Shown piece after piece: positions 39,415-48,183 of a stretch of 52,503 nt of DNA. The stretch lies in assembly GCA_017536445.1 (NCBI GenBank), contig JAFXHJ010000008.1, positions 1 through 52,503 on the forward strand, in the 5' to 3' direction. Position 1 is the first letter of the stretch. The number at the start of each line of letters is the position of its first letter. The notes under the pieces are model-generated. The model worked only from the letters and a program-made list of their open reading frames with translations, did not search any database and was not told where the DNA came from. This stretch comes from Clostridia bacterium (GTDB taxonomy: Bacteria; Bacillota; Clostridia; TANB77; CAG-465). Made by a program: the position numbers and the translations under genes.

Positions 39415-40631
39415 AACCTCTTATCTCCTTTCGCACTTACCTTTATATAATTCTCTGTATACCCTAAAAGGACTCCGTCAGTATAATTCTCAAAAAGTAC
39501 TTTTACCTTTTTTCCTAAATACATATTTAAGAATTCTTCATTTAATTTTTTACTTAAATTAAGTATTATATTACTTCTTTCCTTTTTTACTGCACCATCT
39601 ATTTGATTATCCATCTTCGCAGCTCTTGTATAGTTACGTTTAGAATACTTAAATACATGTATTTCTGTAAGTCCCATTTTATTTATTGTATCTATTGTAT
39701 CTTCAAATTCTTCATTTGTTTCACCAGGGAATCCAACAATTACATCTGCGGCAAGATAAGGATTATTAAAATACCTCTTTAGATTACCACAAACTTCTAT
39801 TAGAAGTTCCTTGCCATATTTTCTATTCATGCGTTTAAGTACTTCTGTATTTCCGCTTTGCATAGATATATGAAAATGCGGACATAGTTTAGTATATCCA
39901 GTTAATCTTTTTATATTTTCTTCAGTTAAGAATCTAGGCATCATAGAACTTAATCTAATTCTTTCAAGGCCTTCTATTTTTTCTAGTTCATCTATTACAT
40001 CGAACAAATCTAAACCATTCAAGTCTTGTCCATAAGATGCAACTTCGATACCTACTAGAATTATTTCTTTAACTCCAGCATTTACTAAAGATTTTGCTTC
40101 TTTAACAATACTGTCTAATGCTCTACTTCTGACTCTACCCCTTACGTATGGTATTATACAATACGAACAGAAGTTATTGCAACCGTCTTCTATCTTAATT
40201 TCTTCACGGATTTCATATCCGCTTTTCATAGTTCCAACATCTTGATATTTTTTAACTGCATTAACGTCCGTAAGTATTGTTTTCTTATTTTTTGTTTTCA
40301 AATATTCTTCTACTATTTCTAACAGATTAGATTTATCTTCATTACCTAGAATAATATCTGCATCAAATTCCTCTAAATGTTCTTTTTTTCCTTCAACACT
40401 ACAACCCAAAACTGCAATAATTGCGTCTTTATTATTGTGTCTTGCACGAGACAACATTTGTCTTGTTTTTCTATCGCTCATATTGGTAACAGAACAAGAA
40501 TTTACAACATATACGTCTGCTTTATCCTCAAAATCTACAACAGTATGTCCTGTTTCTTCAAATTTCTCTTTTAACAAGTCTGTTTCGTAATGATTAACTT
40601 TACAGCCTAGCGTTAAAAATGCTACTTTCAT
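39345..40631 (-). CDS. mtaB: tRNA (N6-L-threonylcarbamoyladenosine(37)-C2)-methylthiotransferase MtaB
   Basis: Radical-SAM enzyme that adds a methylthio group to t6A37 of ANN-decoding tRNAs. The 428 residues show the N-terminal UPF0004 cysteines Cys10, Cys46 and Cys77, the radical-SAM cluster CNNFCSYC (Cys151, 155, 158), and a C-terminal TRAM domain. Length and motif order fit MtaB rather than MiaB. It starts on the last base of the glycosyltransferase stop (TAATG) and overlaps the CapA-like gene by 70 bp. Confidence 0.93.
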   Translation of the reverse strand: MKVAFLTLGCKVNHYETDLLKEKFEETGHTVVDFEDKADVYVVNSCSVTNMSDRKTRQMLSRARHNNKDAIIAVLGCSVEGKKEHLEEFDADIILGNEDKSNLLEIVEEYLKTKNKKTILTDVNAVKKYQDVGTMKSGYEIREEIKIEDGCNNFCSYCIIPYVRGRVRSRALDSIVKEAKSLVNAGVKEIILVGIEVASYGQDLNGLDLFDVIDELEKIEGLERIRLSSMMPRFLTEENIKRLTGYTKLCPHFHISMQSGNTEVLKRMNRKYGKELLIEVCGNLKRYFNNPYLAADVIVGFPGETNEEFEDTIDTINKMGLTEIHVFKYSKRNYTRAAKMDNQIDGAVKKERSNIILNLSKKLNEEFLNMYLGKKVKVLFENYTDGVLLGYTENYIKVSAKGDKRLCGTVQDVVVQSLEEEKVQADII

Positions 40632-41767
40632 TATTTTCCCTCGTTATATATTTTTATTACTTCATCTACGATAGTCTTAGTTGAATTTGGTTTACCTATT
40701 ACCTTACACATTTCAACCATTTGTTTCACTCTTTGTTCATTATACATAGCTATATCTAATACATGCTCTATTGGTTCGTTTTTGTATGTTCTTATAGCCG
40801 TACCGTTGTTTATAAAATAGTTTGCATTTTGTTCTTCTTGACCTGGTATTGGATTAATTATTACCATTGGCTTACACATAGCTAAACATTCTGTTGATGT
40901 TAATCCCCCTGGTTTAGTTATTACAAAATCACTTATTGCCATAAGTTCAGGCACTTTATTTGTATAACCTAAAATGGTTATATTCTTTCCAGAAGTTGAT
41001 GCTATATTTTCAAATCTCATTTTTTGTTTTTCATTTCTACCTGTTACAGCTATTAATTGGAAATCATAGTTAGTTTTTAGTAAATCTTCAAATATTTTTT
41101 CAGATTTACCAAGACCTAAGCCGCCACCTGCAAAGAATAATAATGTTTTCTTGTTTTCATCAAGATTAAATTCTTTTCTTAATTCTTCTTTATCATATTC
41201 TAAGCTAAATCTTTCAGAAACTGGAATACCTGTAACCATTATTTTAGACTCAGGTACACCATATTTTCTTATACAATCTTGCTTCATTTCAGAAGTTGCA
41301 ACCATAAGTCTATCTATATATTCATTACCTTCAAGCCACATATTATGAATACCATAATCTGTCATAATACTTACGATGTTTCCTCTTACTTTGCCTTTTT
41401 TCTTTAAGTATGCACACATATGTGATACAAATGGGTGTGTTGAAATTATTATATCTGGATTAGTTATTCTTATCATCTTCTTAAGACGAATTGTTAACGC
41501 TTTATTTACCATTTTGTTAACTTCACCAATTGTATTAAATTCAGCTTTATCTGAACGTTTATACATTGTTCCCCATAGTCTTGGCGCACGTCTAGTTACA
41601 GACGCATATCCCTTAACTATTAATTTGTTTGTTAATGCCGAAGAATACTCCAGTCCATCTTCATAGACTACTTGTACATCATCTAATTTTTCTAGAGCCT
41701 CTTTAACAGATTCTGCAGCTTTCAAATGTCCATTTCCTACTTTAGCATATAACAATAATACTTTCAT
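40631..41767 (-). CDS. Diacylglycerol glycosyltransferase (MGDG synthase/UgtP-like), 378 aa
   Basis: GT28-type glycosyltransferase resembling processive diacylglycerol glucosyltransferases, which make membrane glycolipids and lipoteichoic-acid anchors. It shows [13 protein letters not shown] early (10-22), the [10 protein letters not shown] segment (about 110), [16 protein letters not shown] and the nucleotide-sugar site [31 protein letters not shown]. It starts 15 bp after the tRNA-Gln 3' end behind CGGAGGAATTAAAAT and shares the tRNA's promoter. The sugar donor is uncertain. Confidence 0.83.
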   Translation of the reverse strand: MKVLLLYAKVGNGHLKAAESVKEALEKLDDVQVVYEDGLEYSSALTNKLIVKGYASVTRRAPRLWGTMYKRSDKAEFNTIGEVNKMVNKALTIRLKKMIRITNPDIIISTHPFVSHMCAYLKKKGKVRGNIVSIMTDYGIHNMWLEGNEYIDRLMVATSEMKQDCIRKYGVPESKIMVTGIPVSERFSLEYDKEELRKEFNLDENKKTLLFFAGGGLGLGKSEKIFEDLLKTNYDFQLIAVTGRNEKQKMRFENIASTSGKNITILGYTNKVPELMAISDFVITKPGGLTSTECLAMCKPMVIINPIPGQEEQNANYFINNGTAIRTYKNEPIEHVLDIAMYNEQRVKQMVEMCKVIGKPNSTKTIVDEVIKIYNEGK

Positions 41768-41782
41768 ATTTTAATTCCTCCG

Positions 41783-41857
41783 TGGCTGGGGTAGTAGGAT
41801 TCGAACCCACGAATGGCGGAGTCAGAGACCGCAGCCTTACCACTTGGCGATACCCCA
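41783..41857 (-). tRNA. tRNA-Gln (CUG)
   Basis: A 75-base cloverleaf with encoded CCA; acceptor TGGGGTA / TACCCCA and discriminator G. The anticodon is CTG at 41825-41823. Overall it resembles Gln tRNAs of Firmicutes, including U1:A72. The top pair of the anticodon loop, 31:39, is T opposed to T, an odd mismatch. It is followed by one base and then the ribosome site CGGAGGAATT of the glycosyltransferase, without a terminator, so the tRNA heads a protein operon. Confidence 0.92.
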
Positions 41858-41867
41858 ATACATGTGT

Positions 41868-41896
41868 ATTATATCACTTTATATGTGTATTTGCAA
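41868..41896 (-). promoter_or_regulatory. Promoter of tRNA-Gln and the glycosyltransferase-mtaB-capA operon
   Basis: On the minus strand TTGCAA (41896-41891), 17 bp, TATAAT (41873-41868). Start about 10 bases before the tRNA. Confidence 0.75.
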
Positions 41897-41907
41897 GGAT
41901 TATACTA

Positions 41908-41936
41908 TTGCATATCTCCTCCTTATATGATATGCT
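41908..41936 (+). promoter_or_regulatory. Promoter of the 142-aa membrane protein
   Basis: TTGCAT (41908-41913), 17 bp, TATGCT (41931-41936). The start point would be near the ribosome site AGGTGAT, another nearly leaderless mRNA. Confidence 0.55.
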
Positions 41937-41953
41937 CTAGCTAGGTGATAAAA

Positions 41954-42382
41954 ATGGATAAACCGGGAAAGTTTTTCAAAAATTTATTTATAGTATTAGC
42001 TATTGTTATACTTGTATATGGACCTGCCCCATTTGTTATAGCTTATGATTCATTAATTGAACCTATGTATTATAAACATACTAATGAAAATTCCACAGTG
42101 TCTGTTATATTAGATTACTTTATTGATGATGTAGAAAATATTGATGTACAAACTTACGCACGTAATTTAGCAAGTAAAAATAATACTAATATTCATACAT
42201 TATCTAAAGTAATAACAACAATTTTTACATACTATCTAATTATTGTTACCGTAATATTAATAGGTCTTGGTATTTATTTACGCAAGAAGAATGATAAAGA
42301 AGCTTCAAACAATTGCTTTATATCTTCAGCAATATTAGTTATTGGAACAATAGCATATTTTATAATAATCAACTTAAATTAA
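41954..42382 (+). CDS. Unrecognised membrane protein, 142 aa
   Basis: I do not recognise the family. It has a short basic N-terminus and helices at about 10-32, 88-108 and 119-140, with an external Asn/Asp/Tyr-rich loop. I start at ATG 41954. The in-frame GTG at 41945 is part of AGGTGAT. It has its own promoter and terminator, divergent from tRNA-Gln. Confidence 0.6.
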   Translation: MDKPGKFFKNLFIVLAIVILVYGPAPFVIAYDSLIEPMYYKHTNENSTVSVILDYFIDDVENIDVQTYARNLASKNNTNIHTLSKVITTIFTYYLIIVTVILIGLGIYLRKKNDKEASNNCFISSAILVIGTIAYFIIINLN

Positions 42383-42389
42383 TGAACTT

Positions 42390-42429
42390 AAAAAGCATCT
42401 AAATATATAGATATATTTAGATGCTTTTT
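42390..42429. terminator. Bidirectional terminator between 42382 and ligA
   Basis: A 19-bp stem (AAAAAGCATCTAAATATAT and its complement) with a two-base AG at the tip, so the last pairs open to form the loop. A- and T-runs flank it. Confidence 0.9.
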
Positions 42430-42457
42430 ATTTTCAATTCTTAATATGTATATTTAA

Positions 42458-44494
42458 TTATATCCCGTATCTATTCTTAAACTCTGTATAGTCTACTATC
42501 TCTACACCCAGTTCATTTGCTTTATCTAATTTAGAACCAGCATTTTCTCCAGCTATAACTAGGCTTGTTTTCTTAGAAACAGAACTAGATACCTTGCCAG
42601 AATGTGATTCAATTAATTTAGATAAATCATTTCTAGATATTTCATCAAAAGAACCTGTTACAACAATAGTCATACCATCTAGCTTGTTCGATGCTTTTTC
42701 TTCTTTAATACCTTTTAGATTTACTCCTGCTTTATCTAGTCTATCTATAATTTCCATTGTCTTAGTTTTAGAGAAGAATTCTACAACACTATCTGCCATC
42801 TTTTCTCCAACTTCATCAATTCTATATAAATCTTCTGATGTCATGTGTGTAAAGTCATAAATGGTATCTACATGCTCTGCTAGCACTTTTGCTGCTTTCT
42901 TTCCTATGTGACGAATTCCCAGGCCAAATATTAGTTTGTCTAATGTATTCTTTTTACTTTCATTTATTGCATCTATTAAATTCTTAGAAGATTTTTCTTT
43001 AAATTTATCTAATCCTTTTACTTGTTCATAAGTTAAGTAGTATATATCTGCTACATCAGATACAAGTCCGTTGTCTATTAGTTGCTCTACTATTGCTTCA
43101 CCAAGACCATCTATATCCATAGCTTCTCTTGATGCAAAATGTTCTATAGCTCTAAATGATTGGGCTCCACATTCGCTATTAGTACATCTTAAAGCAACTT
43201 GTCCTTCTTCTTTTTCAAGTATTTCACCACAAACAGGACATACAGTTGGAACAATATATTCTTGTTGTTTATCTCTTTTAGACATAACTACAGTTGCTAT
43301 TTCTGGGATTACATCTCCAGCTTTTCTAATTTTTACTGTATCCCCTACACGTATATCTTTTTCTTTAATGTAATCAAAATTGTGTAATGTACATTTAGAA
43401 ATTGTTGAACCTGCAACTCTTACCGGAGTTACTATTGCAAGTGGTGTTACTTGTCCAGTACGTCCCACTTGAAGTTTTATTTCTTCAATAACTGTTTCTT
43501 TTTCCTCAGGCGGATATTTGTATGCAACAGCCCATTTTGGTACTTTAGTTGTTGTTCCTAGCGTTTCTCTTAAAGAAAGGTTGTTTACTTTAACAACTGC
43601 TCCGTCTATATCATATGGAAGTGAATCTCTAAGATTACCTATTTCAGTTATACATTCTAACACTTCTTCTATCCCAACGGCCACTTTAGAATATGCTATT
43701 GTTGTTATACCAATTTTTCTTGCATAATCTAAAGACTCACTATGTGTTTCAAACTTCTTTTCAGACTTTTGTACATTAAATACAAATATACTTAGACCTC
43801 TTTGTTTTACAACATTACTATCTAATTGTCTTAATGTACCTGCCGCTGCATTTCTAGAGTTAGCCATTAATGGTTTGCCCGCTTTTTCTAATTCATCATT
43901 TAACTCATCGAATCTAGCACGAGATAGATATACTTCACCTCTAACCTCTATAGTATCATTTGTATTTAGTTTCTCACTAATTTCATCTAATTGTAGAAGG
44001 TTATCTGTTATTTCTTCTCCAACTAATCCATTACCACGAGTAGATCCTTTTTTAAGGACACCATCTACATATTCTAAAGATACCGAAAGTCCGTCTATTT
44101 TTGTTTCAACAACAAACTCTGTATTCTCACCATATTCTTCTGTTACTTTTCTTACGAATTCTTCAACTTCTGCATATGAAAAGACATCATTCAAGCTTTG
44201 CATTGGAACAGCATGCATAGCCTCGCTAAATCCTGCTTTTGCTGCTCCACCTACTCTTTGTGTAGGCGATGACTTTGTAATAAGCATTGGAAACTCAGTC
44301 TCCAATGCTTTTAACCTTTTCATTAACATATCGAATTCGTAATCTGAAATTTCTGGTTTATCTTGGTTATAGTATAGCTCGGAATGGTAATTAATTTCTT
44401 TTCTAAGTTTAGCTATTTCTTTCTTAGCCTCTTTTAATTTACCATCATCTACTTCTACAACTGGTTCGCCAAATAAATTTAACAAATCACTCAT
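42458..44494 (-). CDS. ligA: NAD-dependent DNA ligase
   Basis: Seals nicks in duplex DNA using NAD+. The 678 residues show N-terminal Ia domain, adenylation Lys132 in TKIDGL, the OB fold, Cys4 zinc finger (CPVCGEI and CTNSECG), HhH motifs (AIVEQLIDNG, GLGIRHIGKKAA), and a C-terminal BRCT domain (starts LDGMTIVVTGSFDEI). It follows pgsA by 29 bp with ribosome site AAGAGGTAAAAT in the same operon. Confidence 0.96.
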   Translation of the reverse strand: MSDLLNLFGEPVVEVDDGKLKEAKKEIAKLRKEINYHSELYYNQDKPEISDYEFDMLMKRLKALETEFPMLITKSSPTQRVGGAAKAGFSEAMHAVPMQSLNDVFSYAEVEEFVRKVTEEYGENTEFVVETKIDGLSVSLEYVDGVLKKGSTRGNGLVGEEITDNLLQLDEISEKLNTNDTIEVRGEVYLSRARFDELNDELEKAGKPLMANSRNAAAGTLRQLDSNVVKQRGLSIFVFNVQKSEKKFETHSESLDYARKIGITTIAYSKVAVGIEEVLECITEIGNLRDSLPYDIDGAVVKVNNLSLRETLGTTTKVPKWAVAYKYPPEEKETVIEEIKLQVGRTGQVTPLAIVTPVRVAGSTISKCTLHNFDYIKEKDIRVGDTVKIRKAGDVIPEIATVVMSKRDKQQEYIVPTVCPVCGEILEKEEGQVALRCTNSECGAQSFRAIEHFASREAMDIDGLGEAIVEQLIDNGLVSDVADIYYLTYEQVKGLDKFKEKSSKNLIDAINESKKNTLDKLIFGLGIRHIGKKAAKVLAEHVDTIYDFTHMTSEDLYRIDEVGEKMADSVVEFFSKTKTMEIIDRLDKAGVNLKGIKEEKASNKLDGMTIVVTGSFDEISRNDLSKLIESHSGKVSSSVSKKTSLVIAGENAGSKLDKANELGVEIVDYTEFKNRYGI

Positions 44495-44523
44495 ATTTTA
44501 CCTCTTATAACAACCTATAAATA

Positions 44524-45270
44524 TTATTTTCTAATATCTATATATTTTCCACATTTTCTTACATAGTCTATTGTAGACCAAACTGTAAATATAACTGCTC
44601 CAACTAATGAAATACTAAATCCTACATTTAGTAGTAATTCTCCAAATTCCATTAATCTTCCTTGTGTAGACATAAACTTAAATAATCCATTTGTATCTAA
44701 TAATCCTAATGTTATTGTTATCATTTGGAATGCAGTTTTTATTTTTCCGTATATTCCAGCAGAAATTGTAACACCTGCTTCTGTACCAAACATTCTTATT
44801 GTATTTAATAAGAAGTCTCTACATACTACTAAAACTGTTACCCATGCTGGCACAACTCCTAAACCTGTTAACATTATAAATCCAGATGCTACTAATATTT
44901 TATCTGCAAGTGGATCCATAAGTTTTCCAAATCTAGTTACTATGTTTTTCTTTCTTGCAATTTTTCCATCAACCCAATCTGTTAACGATGCTAAAATAAA
45001 TACTCCTAGAGCTATATATCTTAATCCTACCCATAAATCTTCTAATAATAATAGAACTACAAATACTGGCACTAGACATATTCTAACTACAGTTAATATG
45101 TTTGGTAGATTTATTTTTTCTTTTTTTGTTTTAACATTTGATGTATCGCCAACTTTTTCAACTGCTTCAGTGGCCGGAACATCAAATGTTTCTACCTTTT
45201 CTTCTATGATTTTAACTTCTTTTACTTCTTTCACTTCTACTTTTAACCCTTTTCTTGCTGCTTCTTTCAT
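44524..45270 (-). CDS. pgsA: CDP-diacylglycerol-glycerol-3-phosphate 3-phosphatidyltransferase
   Basis: Makes phosphatidylglycerol-phosphate, the precursor of phosphatidylglycerol. The CDP-alcohol motif D-G-x2-A-R-x8-G-x3-D-x3-D is exact at Asp101, Gly102, Ala105, Arg106, Gly115, Asp119 and Asp123. The membrane core starts near residue 55 (LPNILTVVRICLVPVF). The first 50 residues are an extra charged Lys/Glu/Val segment not needed for catalysis. The promoter is at 45297-45325. It leads the pgsA-ligA operon. Confidence 0.94.
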   Translation of the reverse strand: MKEAARKGLKVEVKEVKEVKIIEEKVETFDVPATEAVEKVGDTSNVKTKKEKINLPNILTVVRICLVPVFVVLLLLEDLWVGLRYIALGVFILASLTDWVDGKIARKKNIVTRFGKLMDPLADKILVASGFIMLTGLGVVPAWVTVLVVCRDFLLNTIRMFGTEAGVTISAGIYGKIKTAFQMITITLGLLDTNGLFKFMSTQGRLMEFGELLLNVGFSISLVGAVIFTVWSTIDYVRKCGKYIDIRK

Positions 45271-45296
45271 TTTTAATCTCCCTCTCTAATGCAAAT

Positions 45297-45325
45297 ATTA
45301 TATTACAATACACTATACTTTTCAA
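45297..45325 (-). promoter_or_regulatory. Promoter of pgsA-ligA
   Basis: On the minus strand TTGAAA (45325-45320), 17 bp, TATAAT (45302-45297). Confidence 0.8.
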
Positions 45326-45374
45326 GTAGTTAAGTATGTTAAATTAAGGTCTAGTAATTTATTTTAATATGTTA

Positions 45375-45380
45375 TATAAT
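45375..45380 (+). promoter_or_regulatory. Probable -10 box of the DUF1294 gene
   Basis: TATAAT 26 bp before the start codon. The -35 region at 17 bp spacing is poor (TAGTAA). Confidence 0.4.
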
Positions 45381-45405
45381 CTAAAATGAAAAAGAGGTAA
45401 AGAAA

Positions 45406-45714
45406 ATGGAATACATATATTTCGGAATATATTTTTTAATAATAAACATCATAGGATTTGTCATGATGTATTCAGATAAGCAAAAAGCTAAGAAGGATCA
45501 ATATAGAACACGTGAAAAATCTTTCTTTGTGGTCTCATTACTACTAGGTGGAATTGGTACATATATTGGTATGTATAAATTTAGACATAAAACACGTCAC
45601 AATCTATTTACTATAGGAATTCCTGTTATGATAGTAATAAACATTGTTAGCATATATTTTATACTTACAGAAGGTTACCTTTTCTATATATCAAATATAA
45701 TTAAAACAATGTAA
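45406..45714 (+). CDS. DUF1294-family membrane protein, 102 aa
   Basis: The signature of the DUF1294 family is present: DKQKAKKDQYRTREKSFF, followed by LLGGIGTYIGMYKFRHKTRHNLF. Three hydrophobic segments (about 3-21, 42-57, 69-96) indicate an integral membrane protein. Function of the family is unknown. Ribosome site AAAGAGGTAAAGAAA. It is followed by a terminator that contains the next gene's ribosome site. Confidence 0.85.
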   Translation: MEYIYFGIYFLIINIIGFVMMYSDKQKAKKDQYRTREKSFFVVSLLLGGIGTYIGMYKFRHKTRHNLFTIGIPVMIVINIVSIYFILTEGYLFYISNIIKTM

Positions 45715-45720
45715 TAATAA

Positions 45721-45760
45721 AATCACTTGTTATACATAATATATAACAGGTGATTTTTTT
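45721..45760 (+). terminator. Terminator of the DUF1294 gene that encloses the next gene's ribosome site
   Basis: AATCACTTGTTATA pairs with TATAACAGGTGATT over 14 bp (one G.U) around a 7-base loop, followed by six T's. The right arm contains AGGTGAT, the ribosome site of the following gene, and its start codon follows in the T-run. Readthrough transcripts would therefore have a masked start. Confidence 0.75.
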
Positions 45761-46310
45761 GTTTAATTTAACATACAAAAATATAATAAAAATAGGCTAT
45801 GTAATATGTTTAGCTGCTGGCTTTCTGCTTCACTTTGCTTATGACTTCTTTAACAACAATTTAATAATAGGGTTATTCACTCCTGTAAATGAAAGTGTAG
45901 CTGAACATCTAAAACTAATATTCTTACCATTTACGTTATTTACAATATTCTTCTACTTCTATTCTAAAAAGAAGATAACAAATCTATTTCTACTATCTTT
46001 TATATCTAATATATTAGGAACAGCTGCAACAACCATCACATTCTACACAGGTATTAAGTTTCTAGGAATGGATAACACAATATTTAACATAGGCACATAC
46101 ATAGTTGGTATGACTATAGCGTTTATTACCTTCTACCTTGGAATATATAACGATAATTTTCAAGACGCTACAAAAGGCTCAAATGAACTCGGAATATGCG
46201 CGTTCCTACTTCTTACTACGTTATTTATAGTTAATACTGTACTCCCAGTAAAGTTGCCTATTAACAAAGACCCTGTAAGTAACACTTATGGAATATTTAA
46301 GATAAAGTAA
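45759..46310 (+). CDS. DUF6512-family membrane protein, about 183 aa (TTG start)
   Basis: A family signature lies in GFLLHFAYDFFNNNLIIGLFTPVNESVAEHLKLIFLPF. Five to six hydrophobic segments span the protein. There is no in-frame ATG before the conserved core. I prefer the TTG at 45759 at normal spacing from AGGTGAT over the GTG at 45750, which is part of that site. Function is unknown. Confidence 0.72.
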   Translation: MFNLTYKNIIKIGYVICLAAGFLLHFAYDFFNNNLIIGLFTPVNESVAEHLKLIFLPFTLFTIFFYFYSKKKITNLFLLSFISNILGTAATTITFYTGIKFLGMDNTIFNIGTYIVGMTIAFITFYLGIYNDNFQDATKGSNELGICAFLLLTTLFIVNTVLPVKLPINKDPVSNTYGIFKIK

Positions 46311-46339
46311 AACACAGAAGCAAAATACTTCTGTGTTTT
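46309..46339. terminator. Bidirectional terminator between DUF6512 and ABC operon
   Basis: A 12-bp stem AAAACACAGAAG / CTTCTGTGTTTT with a 7-base loop. It overlaps the final codons and stop of the DUF6512 gene and lies just after the ABC gene's stop at 46345. Confidence 0.85.
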
Positions 46340-46344
46340 ATTTG

Positions 46345-48183
46345 TTATAACTCAAATTGCGAATTGTATAATTCCGCATAGAAACCATTCTTTTCGATTA
46401 ATGTTTTATGATTTCCTTGTTCAATAATATTACCATCTCTCATAACTAAGATTAAGTCTGCATTTTTTATTGTAGACAATCTATGTGCAATTATGAATGA
46501 TGTTCTATTTTCTGTTAATTTATCCATTGCTTTTTGAACTAACTCTTCTGTTCTTGTATCTACGTTAGAAGTTGCTTCATCTAGTATTAAGAATGGCGCA
46601 TCTTCTATCATACCACGTGCAATAGTAAGTAACTGCTTTTGGCCTGCAGATATACTTTCGTTATCTGATAAAACAGTATCATAATTCTTTGGTAATGTTT
46701 TTACAAAGTGATGTAATCCAACTTCACGGCATACATCCTTTACTCTTTCTATATCTACATCTTCTCTATCATATACTATATTTTCTTTTACTGTTCCTTC
46801 AAATAGCCATGTATCTTGAAGTACCATAGTAAATAATTCATGTATATTTTCTCTAGTTAATTTAGATATATCTACTCCATCTATTTTTATCTTTCCAGAG
46901 TTTATTTCATAGAACTTCATAAGTAGATTTACCATTGTTGTTTTACCTGCACCCGTTGGTCCAACTATTGCTATTTTTTGTCCGGGTTCTACTGATGCTG
47001 TAAATCCTTTTATTGTTGGTTCATCATTACCATCGTATTTAAATACTACATCTTCAAATTCTATTTTTCCTTTAACTTTATTCTTATCTAACTTTTTAGT
47101 AAAGCTTGATTCATCTGTCATTTCCCTCTCGTCTAAGAACTCAAATACTCTCTCACTTGCAGCAGCTGTTGTTTGTATTGAAGTTAAACTTTGCGCTATT
47201 TGTGAAAGTGGTGATGTAAACATCCTTACATAACTTATGAACGCTACTATTATACCAAATTTAATATGGCCATTCATTGCCATTAAAGCACCAACTATAC
47301 ATACTGCAACATATCCAAAGTTACCAACAAAGTGCATTATTGGTTGCATAAGTCCAGATAAGAATTGACTCATTTTATTGCATTTGAATAACTTCTTATT
47401 TAGGTCGTCAAATGTTTCTGCAGCTTGTTTTTTACCATTATATGCTTTTACAACTAGTAGTCCTGAATATATTTCTTCTATATGTCCATTTAACTTTCCT
47501 AGTTCTTCTTGACGCATAACGAAATACTTTTGAGATTTCTTAAGTATTGTACTCATAAGTAAAAAGCCTATAGCTGTTGTACCAACTGCAACTAATGCTA
47601 ATATCCAGTTTGTTATAAACATCATAAGAAGTGTTCCTATAAACATTACTACAGAATATACTAATGTAGATAAAGAACCATTCATTGATTGTGCTATTGT
47701 ATCTACATCGTTTGTTACTATAGATAACACATCACCCGTTTGATGTTTATCAAAAAAGCTAAGTGGTAGTTTGTTTATCTTTTTAGATATTCTACTTCTT
47801 AAACTTCTTGCAAAGTTGTTTGAAAGATATGTCATAGATATTGCTTCAAAGAATCCTGCTAGAGCACTAGTTAAATAAAGTGCCGCTATTGTAAAAGTAA
47901 TTCTTTTAACATTATCCATATTCATTGGAGCTACTAAACCTTTTTCTATTTCATTTGTTAACTCTGCTAATTTATCTGGCGCAGATATAAATATTACTGA
48001 ACTTACTATAGAAAACATTAATCCTATAAACATTAATATTTTCCATTTACCCAATTCTTTTACTAGTCTCTTTACTGCAGACTTAAAGTCTTTTGCTTTT
48101 TCACCAGGTGCTCCTGGAGGACCTCCACCAGGCCCAAATCTTCTAGGAGGTCTTCTTGTTGTTGTGGTTTTCTTATTATCCAT
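46345..48183 (-). CDS. ABC exporter half-transporter, permease-ATPase fusion (catalytic-site partner), 612 aa
   Basis: Second half of a heterodimeric multidrug/lipid-type exporter. A Pro/Gly-rich basic head (RRPPRRFGPGGGPPGAPG) precedes six membrane helices (about 55-335). The ATPase shows Walker A GPTGAGKTT, signature SAGQKQLL (Gly of the classical SGGQ replaced by Ala), Walker B FLILDEATSNVDT with a catalytic Glu, and H-loop IAHRLST. Its start overlaps the upstream partner by 8 bp. Substrate is unknown. Confidence 0.9.
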   Translation of the reverse strand: MDNKKTTTTRRPPRRFGPGGGPPGAPGEKAKDFKSAVKRLVKELGKWKILMFIGLMFSIVSSVIFISAPDKLAELTNEIEKGLVAPMNMDNVKRITFTIAALYLTSALAGFFEAISMTYLSNNFARSLRSRISKKINKLPLSFFDKHQTGDVLSIVTNDVDTIAQSMNGSLSTLVYSVVMFIGTLLMMFITNWILALVAVGTTAIGFLLMSTILKKSQKYFVMRQEELGKLNGHIEEIYSGLLVVKAYNGKKQAAETFDDLNKKLFKCNKMSQFLSGLMQPIMHFVGNFGYVAVCIVGALMAMNGHIKFGIIVAFISYVRMFTSPLSQIAQSLTSIQTTAAASERVFEFLDEREMTDESSFTKKLDKNKVKGKIEFEDVVFKYDGNDEPTIKGFTASVEPGQKIAIVGPTGAGKTTMVNLLMKFYEINSGKIKIDGVDISKLTRENIHELFTMVLQDTWLFEGTVKENIVYDREDVDIERVKDVCREVGLHHFVKTLPKNYDTVLSDNESISAGQKQLLTIARGMIEDAPFLILDEATSNVDTRTEELVQKAMDKLTENRTSFIIAHRLSTIKNADLILVMRDGNIIEQGNHKTLIEKNGFYAELYNSQFEL

